From: Planctomycetaceae bacterium
Lineage (GTDB): Bacteria; Planctomycetota; Phycisphaerae; Phycisphaerales; SM1A02
Assembly: GCA_002737585.1 (NCBI GenBank)
Contig: NSIA01000194.1
Location: 1 to 15,554, forward strand
Direction: 5' to 3'
Length of the DNA stretch: 15,554 nucleotides
Part shown: piece by piece, positions 7,959-14,660 of the stretch
Position numbering within the stretch: the first letter of the stretch is position 1
How the letters are laid out: every line of letters starts with the position of its first letter
Notes under the pieces: generated by a model
Told to the model about the DNA's origin: nothing
Seen by the model: only the letters and a program-made list of their open reading frames with translations
The model's database searches: none
Made by a program: the position numbers and the translations under genes

Positions 7959-7964
7959 TACACT
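7959..7964 (+). promoter_or_regulatory. Putative -10 element (TACACT) of the PfkB kinase gene, leaderless-type
   Basis: TACACT ends 7 nt before the ATG at 7972 (spacer TGTTGGA), the same hexamer and spacing as before the TolC-like gene. It begins 6 nt after the stop codon of the membrane-protein gene, so it would be an internal promoter of the four-gene run. Confidence 0.35.
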
Positions 7965-7971
7965 TGTTGGA

Positions 7972-8898
7972 ATGTCCCTTCTCGTCACCGGAACCATCGG
8001 AATTGACACACTGCACGCACCCACAGGCGAGGCCATTGGAGTCCTCGGCGGAAGTTGCGCGTACTTCGCAGCAGCTGCCAGCCAGCTGACGCCAGTACGC
8101 GTGGTCGGCGCCGTCGGCGGTGATTGGCCAGAAGCGCACGAGAAGCAATTCCGCGCATTCCCTAACGTGTGCTTGCAAGGACTTGAGCGTCGCCCGGGAA
8201 GCCAAACATTTGCGTGGGGCGGCCGATACTTCGACAACATGAATCGGCGCGAGACGCTCTTCACGCGTCTTGGAGTCTTGGAAGAAGCGCCGCCAGCTGT
8301 GCCGGCCTCGTACCTTGATAGCAAGGTGTTGTTCCTTGCCAACACGCACCCGCTCGTGCAACTTGATTTGCTGCGTCGCTTCCCAAACAAGCCGCTCGCC
8401 GTGTGCGACACCATGGATCTATGGATCAATATTGCTCGTCCGGAACTCATGAATCTCTTGGCCGAAGTGGACGGCGTGATCATGAACGATGAAGAGGCGA
8501 TGCAACTCACCGATTGCCGCAACGTGGTCAGCGCGGGTCGTGAAGTCCTCAAGAACGGACCGCGCCATTTCGTGGTGGTCAAGAAGGGTGAGCACGGCGC
8601 CATCTTGGTGCATCGCGACGGCGTCGCCAGTATTCCTGCGTTTCCTGCGGATCTTTCCCAGGTGATCGATCCAACCGGCGCAGGCGACACCTTTGCCGGT
8701 GGATTCATGGCGCACCTTGCACGTACCGGTAAGCATGACTTTGAAACGCTGCGCCACGCCATGGCGTGGGGCACCGTGCTTGCAAGTTTCACCATCGAAG
8801 CGTTCGGGCTCGATCGGCTCTCGCGGCTGACTGCTGGACAGATTGATGATCGCTACCGCGCATTCCGCGCCATGATGGCGTTCGACCATCGCAGCTGA
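7972..8898 (+). CDS. PfkB/ribokinase-family kinase, substrate unknown
   Basis: A 308-residue cytoplasmic kinase of the PfkB (ribokinase) family, which phosphorylates sugars, nucleosides or related alcohols with ATP. The C-terminal PfkB signature DPTGAGDTFAGGF starts at residue 233 and contains the anion-hole glycines and catalytic base Asp239. The N-terminal substrate-side motif appears as GVLGGSCAYFAAAAS (23-37), followed by VRVVGAVGGDWP. The segment MNDEEAMQLT (171-180) matches the conserved N-x-x-E region used for Mg/phosphate binding. The residues that would fix the substrate cannot be read reliably, so ribose, fructose-type and nucleoside substrates all remain possible. The ATG at 7972 gives the standard N-terminal strand (LLVTGTIGID); an earlier in-frame ATG at 7900 lies inside the upstream gene. 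It is separated by 19 bp from the membrane protein and by 14 bp from the peptidase. Confidence 0.9.
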   Translation: MSLLVTGTIGIDTLHAPTGEAIGVLGGSCAYFAAAASQLTPVRVVGAVGGDWPEAHEKQFRAFPNVCLQGLERRPGSQTFAWGGRYFDNMNRRETLFTRLGVLEEAPPAVPASYLDSKVLFLANTHPLVQLDLLRRFPNKPLAVCDTMDLWINIARPELMNLLAEVDGVIMNDEEAMQLTDCRNVVSAGREVLKNGPRHFVVVKKGEHGAILVHRDGVASIPAFPADLSQVIDPTGAGDTFAGGFMAHLARTGKHDFETLRHAMAWGTVLASFTIEAFGLDRLSRLTAGQIDDRYRAFRAMMAFDHRS

Positions 8899-8912
8899 CA
8901 CGGGACATCACT

Positions 8913-11111
8913 ATGAAGATCACACCTTTCTATCGCGCGCTCAACTCGACCGCGCTCCGGATGTTCCTTTGCACTATCACCGCGTTCAGTGCAGTTCGCG
9001 CGCATGCGCAGTGGGTTCCCTTTGACAGTCTGCCCGGTGCGCAACGGGTGAGTGCGATCGAAAGTCCCGGCGGTTCTGCGGGTCGCGTCAGTGACGTGCG
9101 CTGGGACATTCCCGGCGAGCGCGTCTGGTTTCAGTATGCGGGTAAATGGAAATCGGTGGCGTTGTCCGGCGATGCAACATTGACGGTGCCTGAAGGCACT
9201 GAACCACCGTCCGCCACTGCGCGGCCGCAGACCTACCGCGCGCCGAAGGGCGGTCGAGCGAAGCAGGCGACGCGGGTTCCGAGTCCGAATGGTGCATGGA
9301 ACGCAGTGTTTCAAGATTTCAATGTGCTTCTGGAGCCGGAGGGCGAGCCTGCCAATCGCGCGGCGATCCATGCCACCGACAACGGAACCAACAAGCATTG
9401 GTTCGGCAGCGCGGATTGGGTCTACGGCGAAGAACTTGATCAGAACTCAGCCATGTGGTGGTCGCCCGACTCCAAGCTGATTGCCTTTTACGACTTTGAT
9501 GAATCGCCAGTCAAGGACTATGTGCTGCTGGGCGGGCTGACCACCACGCGAACCCGCGCACTTTCCTCTGGCTATCCGAAGCCAGGTGATCAAAACCCGA
9601 TCGCCAAGCTAGAGATCTACAACCTTGCCACTGGCAAGCGCACGCCGATTGATGTTGGAAGTGATCCCGAACAATATGTGTACGGCGTCGAATGGACTCC
9701 CAAGGGTGACGCGCTCTTGTGGTTTCGATGCAACCGTCACCAAGACACGTTGCAGCTGATGGCTACTGATCCGGTTACTGGTATATCGCGCACACTAATC
9801 ACGGAGAAACAGTCGACGTGGCAGAAGAATTCGCCCGCATTGCAATTCCTTGCGGACGGATCGCGCTTCTTGTGGGAATCGGAATCAAACGGATTCTCTA
9901 ATTGGGAACTCTGGGATCTCAATAAAGGGAAACTCCTCCGTCTCACCGATGATCCGTGGGTCAATGAAGCGATCGTGAATATCGATGAAGCATCTGGATG
10001 GATGTACTACTCCGCGCGTTCGAGCCAGACCGGTATCAATTCGCAATTGCACCGCGTACAACTTGATGGATCGCGGCGCGAGCGGCTCACCACGGAAGAT
10101 CTGCACTATTCATCATTCTTGGTGGCGCCTGACAATGCGCACTTTGTAGCCACCAAGCAGTTTGTGGATGTACCGCCCTCGGCATCGCTGTACACCATGG
10201 ACGGTAAAGAAGTGGCGCAGCTCACCAAGCCAGCTGCTGATCCGTATGGCAAGAAGGGTATGCCCAAGCCAGAATTCCTACGGATGACTGCCGCCGACGG
10301 TAAGACTGAGCTCTATGGAATCCTCTACAAGCCAAAGGACTTTGATCCATCGCGCAGCTATCCGTTGGTGGTTGATGCTTACGGTGGTCCGCTGATTGCC
10401 ACCGTCTCGCCGCGCTTTGGAAGTTACGAAGCGCAGACGGAATTGGGCGTCTTGATTGCCAAGGTGGACAATCGCGGCACTCCTGGACGTGGCAAGGCAT
10501 TTGAAGATGCCACCTACATGAAGCTTGGTGGCGCTGATGTTGATGATCAAGCGCAACTGGTGAAAGAACTGAGTAAACGCTCGTACGTTGATTCCAAACG
10601 CGTGGCGATCATGGGGCATAGTTACGGCGGATACATGGCATTGATGGCCGTGCTTCGGTACCCGCAAACTTTCCAAGTCGCAGTTGCCGGTGCACCGCCC
10701 ACGGACTGGCGCCAGTACGACACCATCTATACGGAACGCGCCATGCGCACTCCCCAGGAAAATGCCGAAGGCTATGACGCTGGAAGCGCAGTCAAGCTTG
10801 CAACAAAACTCAAGGGCAGGGTGTTGCTGCTGCACGGAATGGTGGACGACAATGTGCACCCATCCAACACCTTTGCGATCGCGCAGGTGTGGCAGGCTTC
10901 GAACATTCCGTTCGAAATGATGTTGTTCCCCAACGCAGACCACGGCATCGGCAGTCCAACCTACGAAAGTGCCAAGTGGAGTTTCATCTTGCGCAACTTT
11001 GGCATGTGGAGCCAGGCGCCGCTCGGCGCGCCAGCAGCGGTTGCCAAACCAGCGGCCGCCACCATCGCGCCTGATGCGGGTAACGCTGAGAAGCCGATGA
11101 AACCGGGGTGA
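8913..11111 (+). CDS. Secreted S9-family (DPP-IV-type) prolyl peptidase
   Basis: A 732-residue serine peptidase of family S9B, which typically removes X-Pro or X-Ala dipeptides from peptide N-termini. A Sec signal peptide is visible (hydrophobic core near residues 15-27, ending RAHAQW), so it should act outside the cytoplasmic membrane. An N-terminal beta-propeller of the DPPIV_N type runs to about residue 460. It carries the Glu173-Glu174 pair in VYGEEL that corresponds to the substrate-amino-terminus-binding Glu pair of DPP-IV. The C-terminal alpha/beta-hydrolase domain has the full triad: Ser570 in GHSYGGYM, Asp646 in DDNVHPSN and His677 in ADHGIGSP. After the catalytic domain there is an Ala/Pro-rich tail of about 35 residues that the family does not need. 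The start is 14 bp after the kinase stop, and its stop overlaps the GTG start of the MurQ fusion. Confidence 0.93.
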   Translation: MKITPFYRALNSTALRMFLCTITAFSAVRAHAQWVPFDSLPGAQRVSAIESPGGSAGRVSDVRWDIPGERVWFQYAGKWKSVALSGDATLTVPEGTEPPSATARPQTYRAPKGGRAKQATRVPSPNGAWNAVFQDFNVLLEPEGEPANRAAIHATDNGTNKHWFGSADWVYGEELDQNSAMWWSPDSKLIAFYDFDESPVKDYVLLGGLTTTRTRALSSGYPKPGDQNPIAKLEIYNLATGKRTPIDVGSDPEQYVYGVEWTPKGDALLWFRCNRHQDTLQLMATDPVTGISRTLITEKQSTWQKNSPALQFLADGSRFLWESESNGFSNWELWDLNKGKLLRLTDDPWVNEAIVNIDEASGWMYYSARSSQTGINSQLHRVQLDGSRRERLTTEDLHYSSFLVAPDNAHFVATKQFVDVPPSASLYTMDGKEVAQLTKPAADPYGKKGMPKPEFLRMTAADGKTELYGILYKPKDFDPSRSYPLVVDAYGGPLIATVSPRFGSYEAQTELGVLIAKVDNRGTPGRGKAFEDATYMKLGGADVDDQAQLVKELSKRSYVDSKRVAIMGHSYGGYMALMAVLRYPQTFQVAVAGAPPTDWRQYDTIYTERAMRTPQENAEGYDAGSAVKLATKLKGRVLLLHGMVDDNVHPSNTFAIAQVWQASNIPFEMMLFPNADHGIGSPTYESAKWSFILRNFGMWSQAPLGAPAAVAKPAAATIAPDAGNAEKPMKPG

Positions 11112-12460
11112 ATCCTGCCCCCGCCATGCCTCTTCCTCCAGACCGCAGCCATGTCCGCACCGAGCACCGCAACCCGGCGTCCGCGCACTTGGACACGCTC
11201 GACGCAGCTGGCATTGCAGCGCTGATGGTTGAGGATCACCGCGCTGTCATTGAAGCAGTGGCGGCGGCGGCTCCAGCAATCGGTGCGCTGGTGGAAGCGA
11301 TGGTTCCCAAGTTCCGCGCAGGTGGCCGACTGATGTACTTCGGTGCAGGCACAAGCGGTCGTCTTGGAGTGCTCGACGCAAGCGAGTGCCCGCCGACATT
11401 CATGTCAGACCCGGCGCAAGTGGTTGGCATCATTGCCGGAGGTGACTCTGCGCTTCGCCGCTCCAGCGAGGGACGCGAAGACGAATGGGATGGCGCGCTT
11501 GCGGAGCTCGAGCGGCTCGTCGTTGGTCCACTCGACACAGTGATTGGTATCGCCGCGGGCGGCACTACTCCGTATCCACTTGGTGCCATCCGTCTTGCGA
11601 AGGGGCGCGGCGCAGCCACGGGGTTCATCGCCTGCGTGCCGATGGAGCAACCAACCGACTGCGATCATTTCATCGTCCTTGACACTGGCCCCGAGGTACT
11701 CACGGGCAGCACCCGACTGAAAGCCGGCACCGCCACGAAACTTGCCTTGAACTGCATCACCACCGCGCTCTTCACGCGCCTTGGCAAGGTGCGCGGCAAC
11801 CTCATGGTGGACGTCTCGGCTACCAACGACAAATTGATTGATCGGGCCATCCGCACGGTGCGGCAGTTCGATCCCTCGCGCTCCCGTGACGAAGCCTGGG
11901 CACTTCTTGAGGCCAATGGCCGTTCGGTAAAGCGCGCCATTGAGGTTCCAAATTGGCAGCCAGCCCTGCACGGCGAACGGGTTCACCTGCGACCGATGCG
12001 TCCCGATGACATTGATGCGCTGCACGCCGCCGCCAGCGACCCGCTGATCTGGGAGCAGCATTCCGAGCGCGATCGCCACGAACGCGCCGTATTCGAGCGC
12101 TACTTCGCAGGCGCACTCGCGAGCGGCGGTGGACTGGTAGCCCTCGACCTGACCGGTCGAATTATTGGTGCCACCCGTTACTACGAATGGAATCCAACCG
12201 ATCGTTCAGTAGTGATTGGCTACACGTTTCTCGAACGTTCTCACTGGGGCAATGGCACCAACCACCAGATCAAGCAACTCATGCTCGAGCACGCGTTCCG
12301 ATGGGCGCGCACTGCGTGTTTCCACGTTAGTCCCGGCAACGTCCGCTCACAGCGAGCGTTGACGCGGATCGGTGCACGGTTGGATCGCCAAGAGGACGTC
12401 CTCGTCGGTGGCGTGATGACCCCGCGCATGATCTACAGCATTCAATCCGTTCCGAAATGA
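11108..12460 (+). CDS. murQ: Fusion of N-acetylmuramic acid 6-phosphate etherase (MurQ) and a GNAT acetyltransferase
   Basis: A 450-residue two-domain protein. Residues about 17-280 are MurQ, a SIS-fold lyase that splits MurNAc-6-phosphate into GlcNAc-6-phosphate and D-lactate during cell-wall recycling. The N-terminal TEHRNPAS, phosphosugar loop GAGTSGR and LDASECPPT are all present. Glu93 and Glu124 align with E. coli Glu83 and Glu114. GNLMVDVSATN lies at 230-240. The usual AASGRTPY segment reads AAGGTTPY (149-156). The MurQ part stops about 20 residues short of the usual C-terminus, and residues about 289-447 form a RimJ/RimL-like GNAT domain. This has HLRPMRPDD at its start, an acetyl-CoA loop at RSHWGNGTNHQ (377-387) and NVRSQRALTRIGA near the end. 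One uninterrupted frame covers both parts. The GTG start overlaps the peptidase stop (GTGA), suggesting coupled translation; an ATG at 11126 is an alternative. The GNAT substrate is unknown. Confidence 0.9.
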   Translation: MNPAPAMPLPPDRSHVRTEHRNPASAHLDTLDAAGIAALMVEDHRAVIEAVAAAAPAIGALVEAMVPKFRAGGRLMYFGAGTSGRLGVLDASECPPTFMSDPAQVVGIIAGGDSALRRSSEGREDEWDGALAELERLVVGPLDTVIGIAAGGTTPYPLGAIRLAKGRGAATGFIACVPMEQPTDCDHFIVLDTGPEVLTGSTRLKAGTATKLALNCITTALFTRLGKVRGNLMVDVSATNDKLIDRAIRTVRQFDPSRSRDEAWALLEANGRSVKRAIEVPNWQPALHGERVHLRPMRPDDIDALHAAASDPLIWEQHSERDRHERAVFERYFAGALASGGGLVALDLTGRIIGATRYYEWNPTDRSVVIGYTFLERSHWGNGTNHQIKQLMLEHAFRWARTACFHVSPGNVRSQRALTRIGARLDRQEDVLVGGVMTPRMIYSIQSVPK

Positions 12461-12556
12461 TGATTCGCGCGCCTGTTGTTAAGTGAGTGCCGCCTGCGTC
12501 AGGAAGCCTGGGCATTGCCGGGACTGCCAGCGCACACCGCACACATCCAAAAACAA

Positions 12557-12585
12557 GAAGAGCCCCGCGTGATGCGGAGCTCTTC
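12557..12585. terminator. Bidirectional intrinsic terminator between murQ-GNAT and the HU-like gene
   Basis: GAAGAGC at 12557-12563 pairs perfectly with GCTCTTC at 12579-12585. After one mismatch, CCGC and GCGG pair inside, leaving a GTGAT loop. On the minus strand it is followed by TTGTTTTTGG, a good U-tract, 38 bp after the HU stop. On the plus strand it is followed by the poorer TCGTTTGGTT, about 96 bp after the murQ-GNAT stop. It therefore probably ends the HU transcript well and the plus-strand operon less well. Confidence 0.8.
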
Positions 12586-12623
12586 TCGTTTGGTTCGATT
12601 CAGTTACGAATCGACGGTGGTGT

Positions 12624-12944
12624 TTAGCCAACCATCGACTTGAGGGCCTTCATCGGGCGCACCTTGATTTTGCGCGAAGCCGGCTTGGCCTTGACGAGCA
12701 TGCGCTCGCCTGGCTTAAACGGATTGTCCTTCTCGTACGACTTGGTCGCAGGCTTGTTGATGACCATGATCTTCATCATGCCATGTACCACGAAGACGCC
12801 AGAGCCCTTCTTGCTCAGGTCCTTCTTCATAATGTTTCCGAGTTCCTCGAACACCGCGACCACTTGCTTCCTTGGGAGCTTGGTCTTCTCGGCGATCATC
12901 TTGAGGGTCTCGCCCTTACTGCGGGGCTTCGTTGCGGTTGCCAT
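12624..12944 (-). CDS. HU/IHF-family DNA-binding protein, basic variant
   Basis: A 106-residue, very basic nucleoid-associated protein. Residues about 10-48 give the N-terminal helices of the HU fold (MIAEKTKLPRKQVVAVFEEL), followed by strands (VFVVHGMMKIMV). The DNA-binding arm contains NPFKPGERM, with Pro75 at the position of the DNA-intercalating proline; the preceding residue is Asp rather than the Arg of the common RNP motif. The C-terminus (KPASRKIKVRPMKALK) matches the family's PAFKPGKALK-like ending but is richer in Lys and Arg. HU proteins bend and compact DNA as dimers. The ATG at 12944 is supported by a Shine-Dalgarno (AAAGGA) 7 nt upstream. The gene is monocistronic, with its own promoter, a structured leader of about 85 nt and a strong terminator, which suggests high and possibly post-transcriptionally tuned expression. 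Confidence 0.92.
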   Translation of the reverse strand: MATATKPRSKGETLKMIAEKTKLPRKQVVAVFEELGNIMKKDLSKKGSGVFVVHGMMKIMVINKPATKSYEKDNPFKPGERMLVKAKPASRKIKVRPMKALKSMVG

Positions 12945-12951
12945 CCTGACG

Positions 12952-12957
12952 TCCTTT
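12952..12957 (-). promoter_or_regulatory. Shine-Dalgarno site of the HU-like gene
   Basis: AAAGGA on the minus strand lies 7 nt before the HU ATG (spacer CGTCAGG). It is the clearest Shine-Dalgarno in the window and contrasts with most neighbouring genes, which lack one. Confidence 0.65.
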
Positions 12958-12960
12958 CTG

Positions 12961-12994
12961 CCGGGCTGTCCATATATGTGTGCGGACAGACCGG
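12961..12994 (-). promoter_or_regulatory. Hairpin in the HU 5' leader, near the ribosome-binding site
   Basis: CTGTCC at 12966-12971 pairs with GGACAG at 12984-12989. The stem extends through one G/A mismatch with CCGG pairing CCGG (12961-12964 with 12991-12994), leaving a 12-nt loop rich in A/T. The stem ends 3 nt from the Shine-Dalgarno. It could regulate translation, stabilise the mRNA or serve as a dyad protein-binding site in DNA. Confidence 0.5.
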
Positions 12995-13007
12995 AAAGCT
13001 TGCGAAA

Positions 13008-13024
13008 CTGGGCTCACTGCCCAG
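13008..13024 (-). promoter_or_regulatory. Second hairpin in the HU 5' leader
   Basis: CTGGGC at 13008-13013 and GCCCAG at 13019-13024 form a perfect 6-bp stem with a 5-nt loop, about 5 nt downstream of the predicted transcription start. A hairpin at the 5' end of a transcript can protect it from decay. No U-tract follows, so it is not an obvious attenuator. Confidence 0.5.
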
Positions 13025-13035
13025 ATACGGAGGCA

Positions 13036-13063
13036 AATATAGGGTTTTTTAGGATGGACGCAA
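13036..13063 (-). promoter_or_regulatory. Sigma-70-type promoter of the HU-like gene
   Basis: On the minus strand TTGCGT (13058-13063) and TATATT (13036-13041) are separated by 16 bp containing an A6 run. TATATT differs from consensus at one base; the -35 box matches only TTG. Transcription would start near 13029, giving a leader of about 85 nt. Confidence 0.55.
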
Positions 13064-13135
13064 GGGGTAACACAGCTCCGTCTAGTGGTTTTGCACCGAT
13101 TTCGCAGATTTTCCCGTGTTTCAAGTGGTTACCCC
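13064..13135. repeat. Spaced inverted repeat and direct repeats upstream of the HU promoter
   Basis: GGGGTAAC at 13064-13071 and GTTACCCC at 13128-13135 are exact inverted copies 56 bp apart; the first abuts the -35 box of the HU promoter. AGTGGTT also occurs twice in direct orientation, at 13084-13090 and 13124-13130, 40 bp apart (about four helical turns). These could be regulator half-sites. The non-coding stretch 12945-13204 holds no gene that I can see. Confidence 0.35.
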
Positions 13136-13145
13136 AACGTCCACA

Positions 13146-13171
13146 CCGGGTTTGGCGGTTTCTCAACCCGG
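13146..13171 (-). terminator. Hairpin downstream of ugd, weak terminator candidate
   Basis: CCGGGTT at 13146-13152 pairs perfectly with AACCCGG at 13165-13171 across a 12-nt loop, 34 bp beyond the ugd stop. No U-tract follows on the minus strand. A second inverted pair, GGTGAAG at 13183-13189 and CTTCACC at 13211-13217, spans the ugd stop. Either could contribute to ending or protecting the ugd mRNA. Confidence 0.3.
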
Positions 13172-13204
13172 AAACGAGGTCCGGTGAAGCCCCTTACACC
13201 CGGC

Positions 13205-14545
13205 TCAGGCCTTCACCGCCCCGGTCGTCGGCCGACCCACCGAGTGGTACTCAAACCCCTCGTGAGCCATTTGCGCCGGGCGGAACAGGTTGCGCCCGTC
13301 AAACACCAGCGCATGCTTAAGCCGGCGCTTGATCTCCGCAAAGTCTGGCGAGCGGAACTCATTCCACTCCGTGCAGATCACCAACGCATCAGCGCCATCA
13401 AGCGCGGAATACATGTCCTTCGACTGTGGAATCTGTGGCTCCTCATGCGCCAAGTTGGGCATCGCCACCGGGTCATACGCAACAACCGTTGCACCGGCCG
13501 CCATCGCAAATTTCATCAGCACAATTCCTGGTGCTTCACGAATGTCATCGGTGCGCGGCTTGAACGCAACGCCCCAGAACGCCAGCGTGCGTCCCTTGAG
13601 TCCTGCGCTGCCGAATCGCTTCTCAACCTTCTTCCAGAAATGCCCGCGCTGATCTTGATTGACTTCATGCACCGCCGCATTGAGCTTGCAATCAAAGTCC
13701 TTGCCACGCCCCATGCCAACAACAGCTTGCGTGTCCTTTGGAAAGCAACTGCCGCCATAACCAAGGCCGGGATACAAGAACTGATTCCCGATCCGCTTGT
13801 CAGCGCACATACCTTCGCGCACTGATGCAACATCAGCGCCCATGTATTCGCACAGATTGGCAATCTCATTGATGAAGGAAATCTTGCACGCCAGCATGGC
13901 GTTCGACGCATACTTCACCATTTCCGCGCTGCGAACATCCATCAAATAGATCGGATTCCCGTTACGAACGAACGGTTCGTACAGATCACGCATAGTGTTG
14001 GCGGCCTCTTCGCTCTCCACGCCGCACACGATTCGATCGGGCTTCATGAAGTCACTGATCGCATCGCCTTCCTTCAGGAACTCCGGATTGTCGGCAATGT
14101 GAAATGGCACCTTGGTCAGGCTCTTAATCAGGTCGCGCACTGCATGGCTCGTGCCAACCGGCACCGTGCTCTTCACTACAACGGTCTTTGGCTTTCCAAC
14201 TGGGCCAATCTTCTCAAGCGCACCAGCAATGTCCCGCGCGACGGCCAGCACATATTGCAAGTCAGCGCTGCCGTCTTCATCGCTTGGTGTACCGACGCAA
14301 ATGAAGATGGTCTCGGCATCCTGATACGCAGCCTGCTTGTCGAGCGTGAAATGAATGCGGCCAGATTGAATGTTGCGCGCCAACATCTCCGTGAGACCAG
14401 GCTCATAGATCGGGCTCTCGCCGCGCTTGAGTTTCTCAATCTTCCGCGCATCAACATCAAGGCACGTCACCTGATTGCCAGTCTCTGCAAAGCACGCACC
14501 CGTGACGAGTCCAACGTATCCAGTGCCAACCATGGTGAGTTTCAT
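13205..14545 (-). CDS. ugd: UDP-glucose 6-dehydrogenase
   Basis: A 446-residue cytoplasmic enzyme that oxidises UDP-glucose to UDP-glucuronate with two NAD+, supplying precursors for exopolysaccharide, glycans or envelope sugars. The N-terminal Rossmann motif GTGYVGLVTG (8-17) and FICVGTPSDEDG are followed by VKSTVPVGT, NPEFLKEG (153-160) and KYASNAMLA with Lys211. The catalytic Cys267 is in GYGGSCFPKDT. The C-terminal UDP-binding domain has LAFWGVAFKPRTDDIREAP and FDGRNLF. All expected catalytic residues are present and the length is normal for the bacterial family. The gene follows the alkyltransferase gene in the same direction after 115 bp, in which no convincing promoter is seen. A GGAG lies 11 nt before the ATG and may serve as a weak Shine-Dalgarno. 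No glycosyltransferase neighbours are visible to indicate the pathway. Confidence 0.97.
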   Translation of the reverse strand: MKLTMVGTGYVGLVTGACFAETGNQVTCLDVDARKIEKLKRGESPIYEPGLTEMLARNIQSGRIHFTLDKQAAYQDAETIFICVGTPSDEDGSADLQYVLAVARDIAGALEKIGPVGKPKTVVVKSTVPVGTSHAVRDLIKSLTKVPFHIADNPEFLKEGDAISDFMKPDRIVCGVESEEAANTMRDLYEPFVRNGNPIYLMDVRSAEMVKYASNAMLACKISFINEIANLCEYMGADVASVREGMCADKRIGNQFLYPGLGYGGSCFPKDTQAVVGMGRGKDFDCKLNAAVHEVNQDQRGHFWKKVEKRFGSAGLKGRTLAFWGVAFKPRTDDIREAPGIVLMKFAMAAGATVVAYDPVAMPNLAHEEPQIPQSKDMYSALDGADALVICTEWNEFRSPDFAEIKRRLKHALVFDGRNLFRPAQMAHEGFEYHSVGRPTTGAVKA

Positions 14546-14660
14546 TATTCGTTCGACTCCGTGTGCGTGTTTCGATCTGAGTAGCCGTTAGGCGTGTGAA
14601 GTACCAGTCCCGTGCCGGCGGTGACTCCCATGTGCCTCATTTGCACCCATAGCAAACCCG

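Noticed and set aside
7900..7971. A longer PfkB kinase beginning at 7900.
   Set aside because: The extra 24 residues overlap the upstream gene and precede the standard first beta-strand; 7972 fits family length and the upstream TACACT box.
14546..14660. Possible promoter for ugd in the 115-bp gap after ogt.
   Set aside because: No pair of boxes at normal spacing and no TANNNT near the start codon was convincing, so none is reported.
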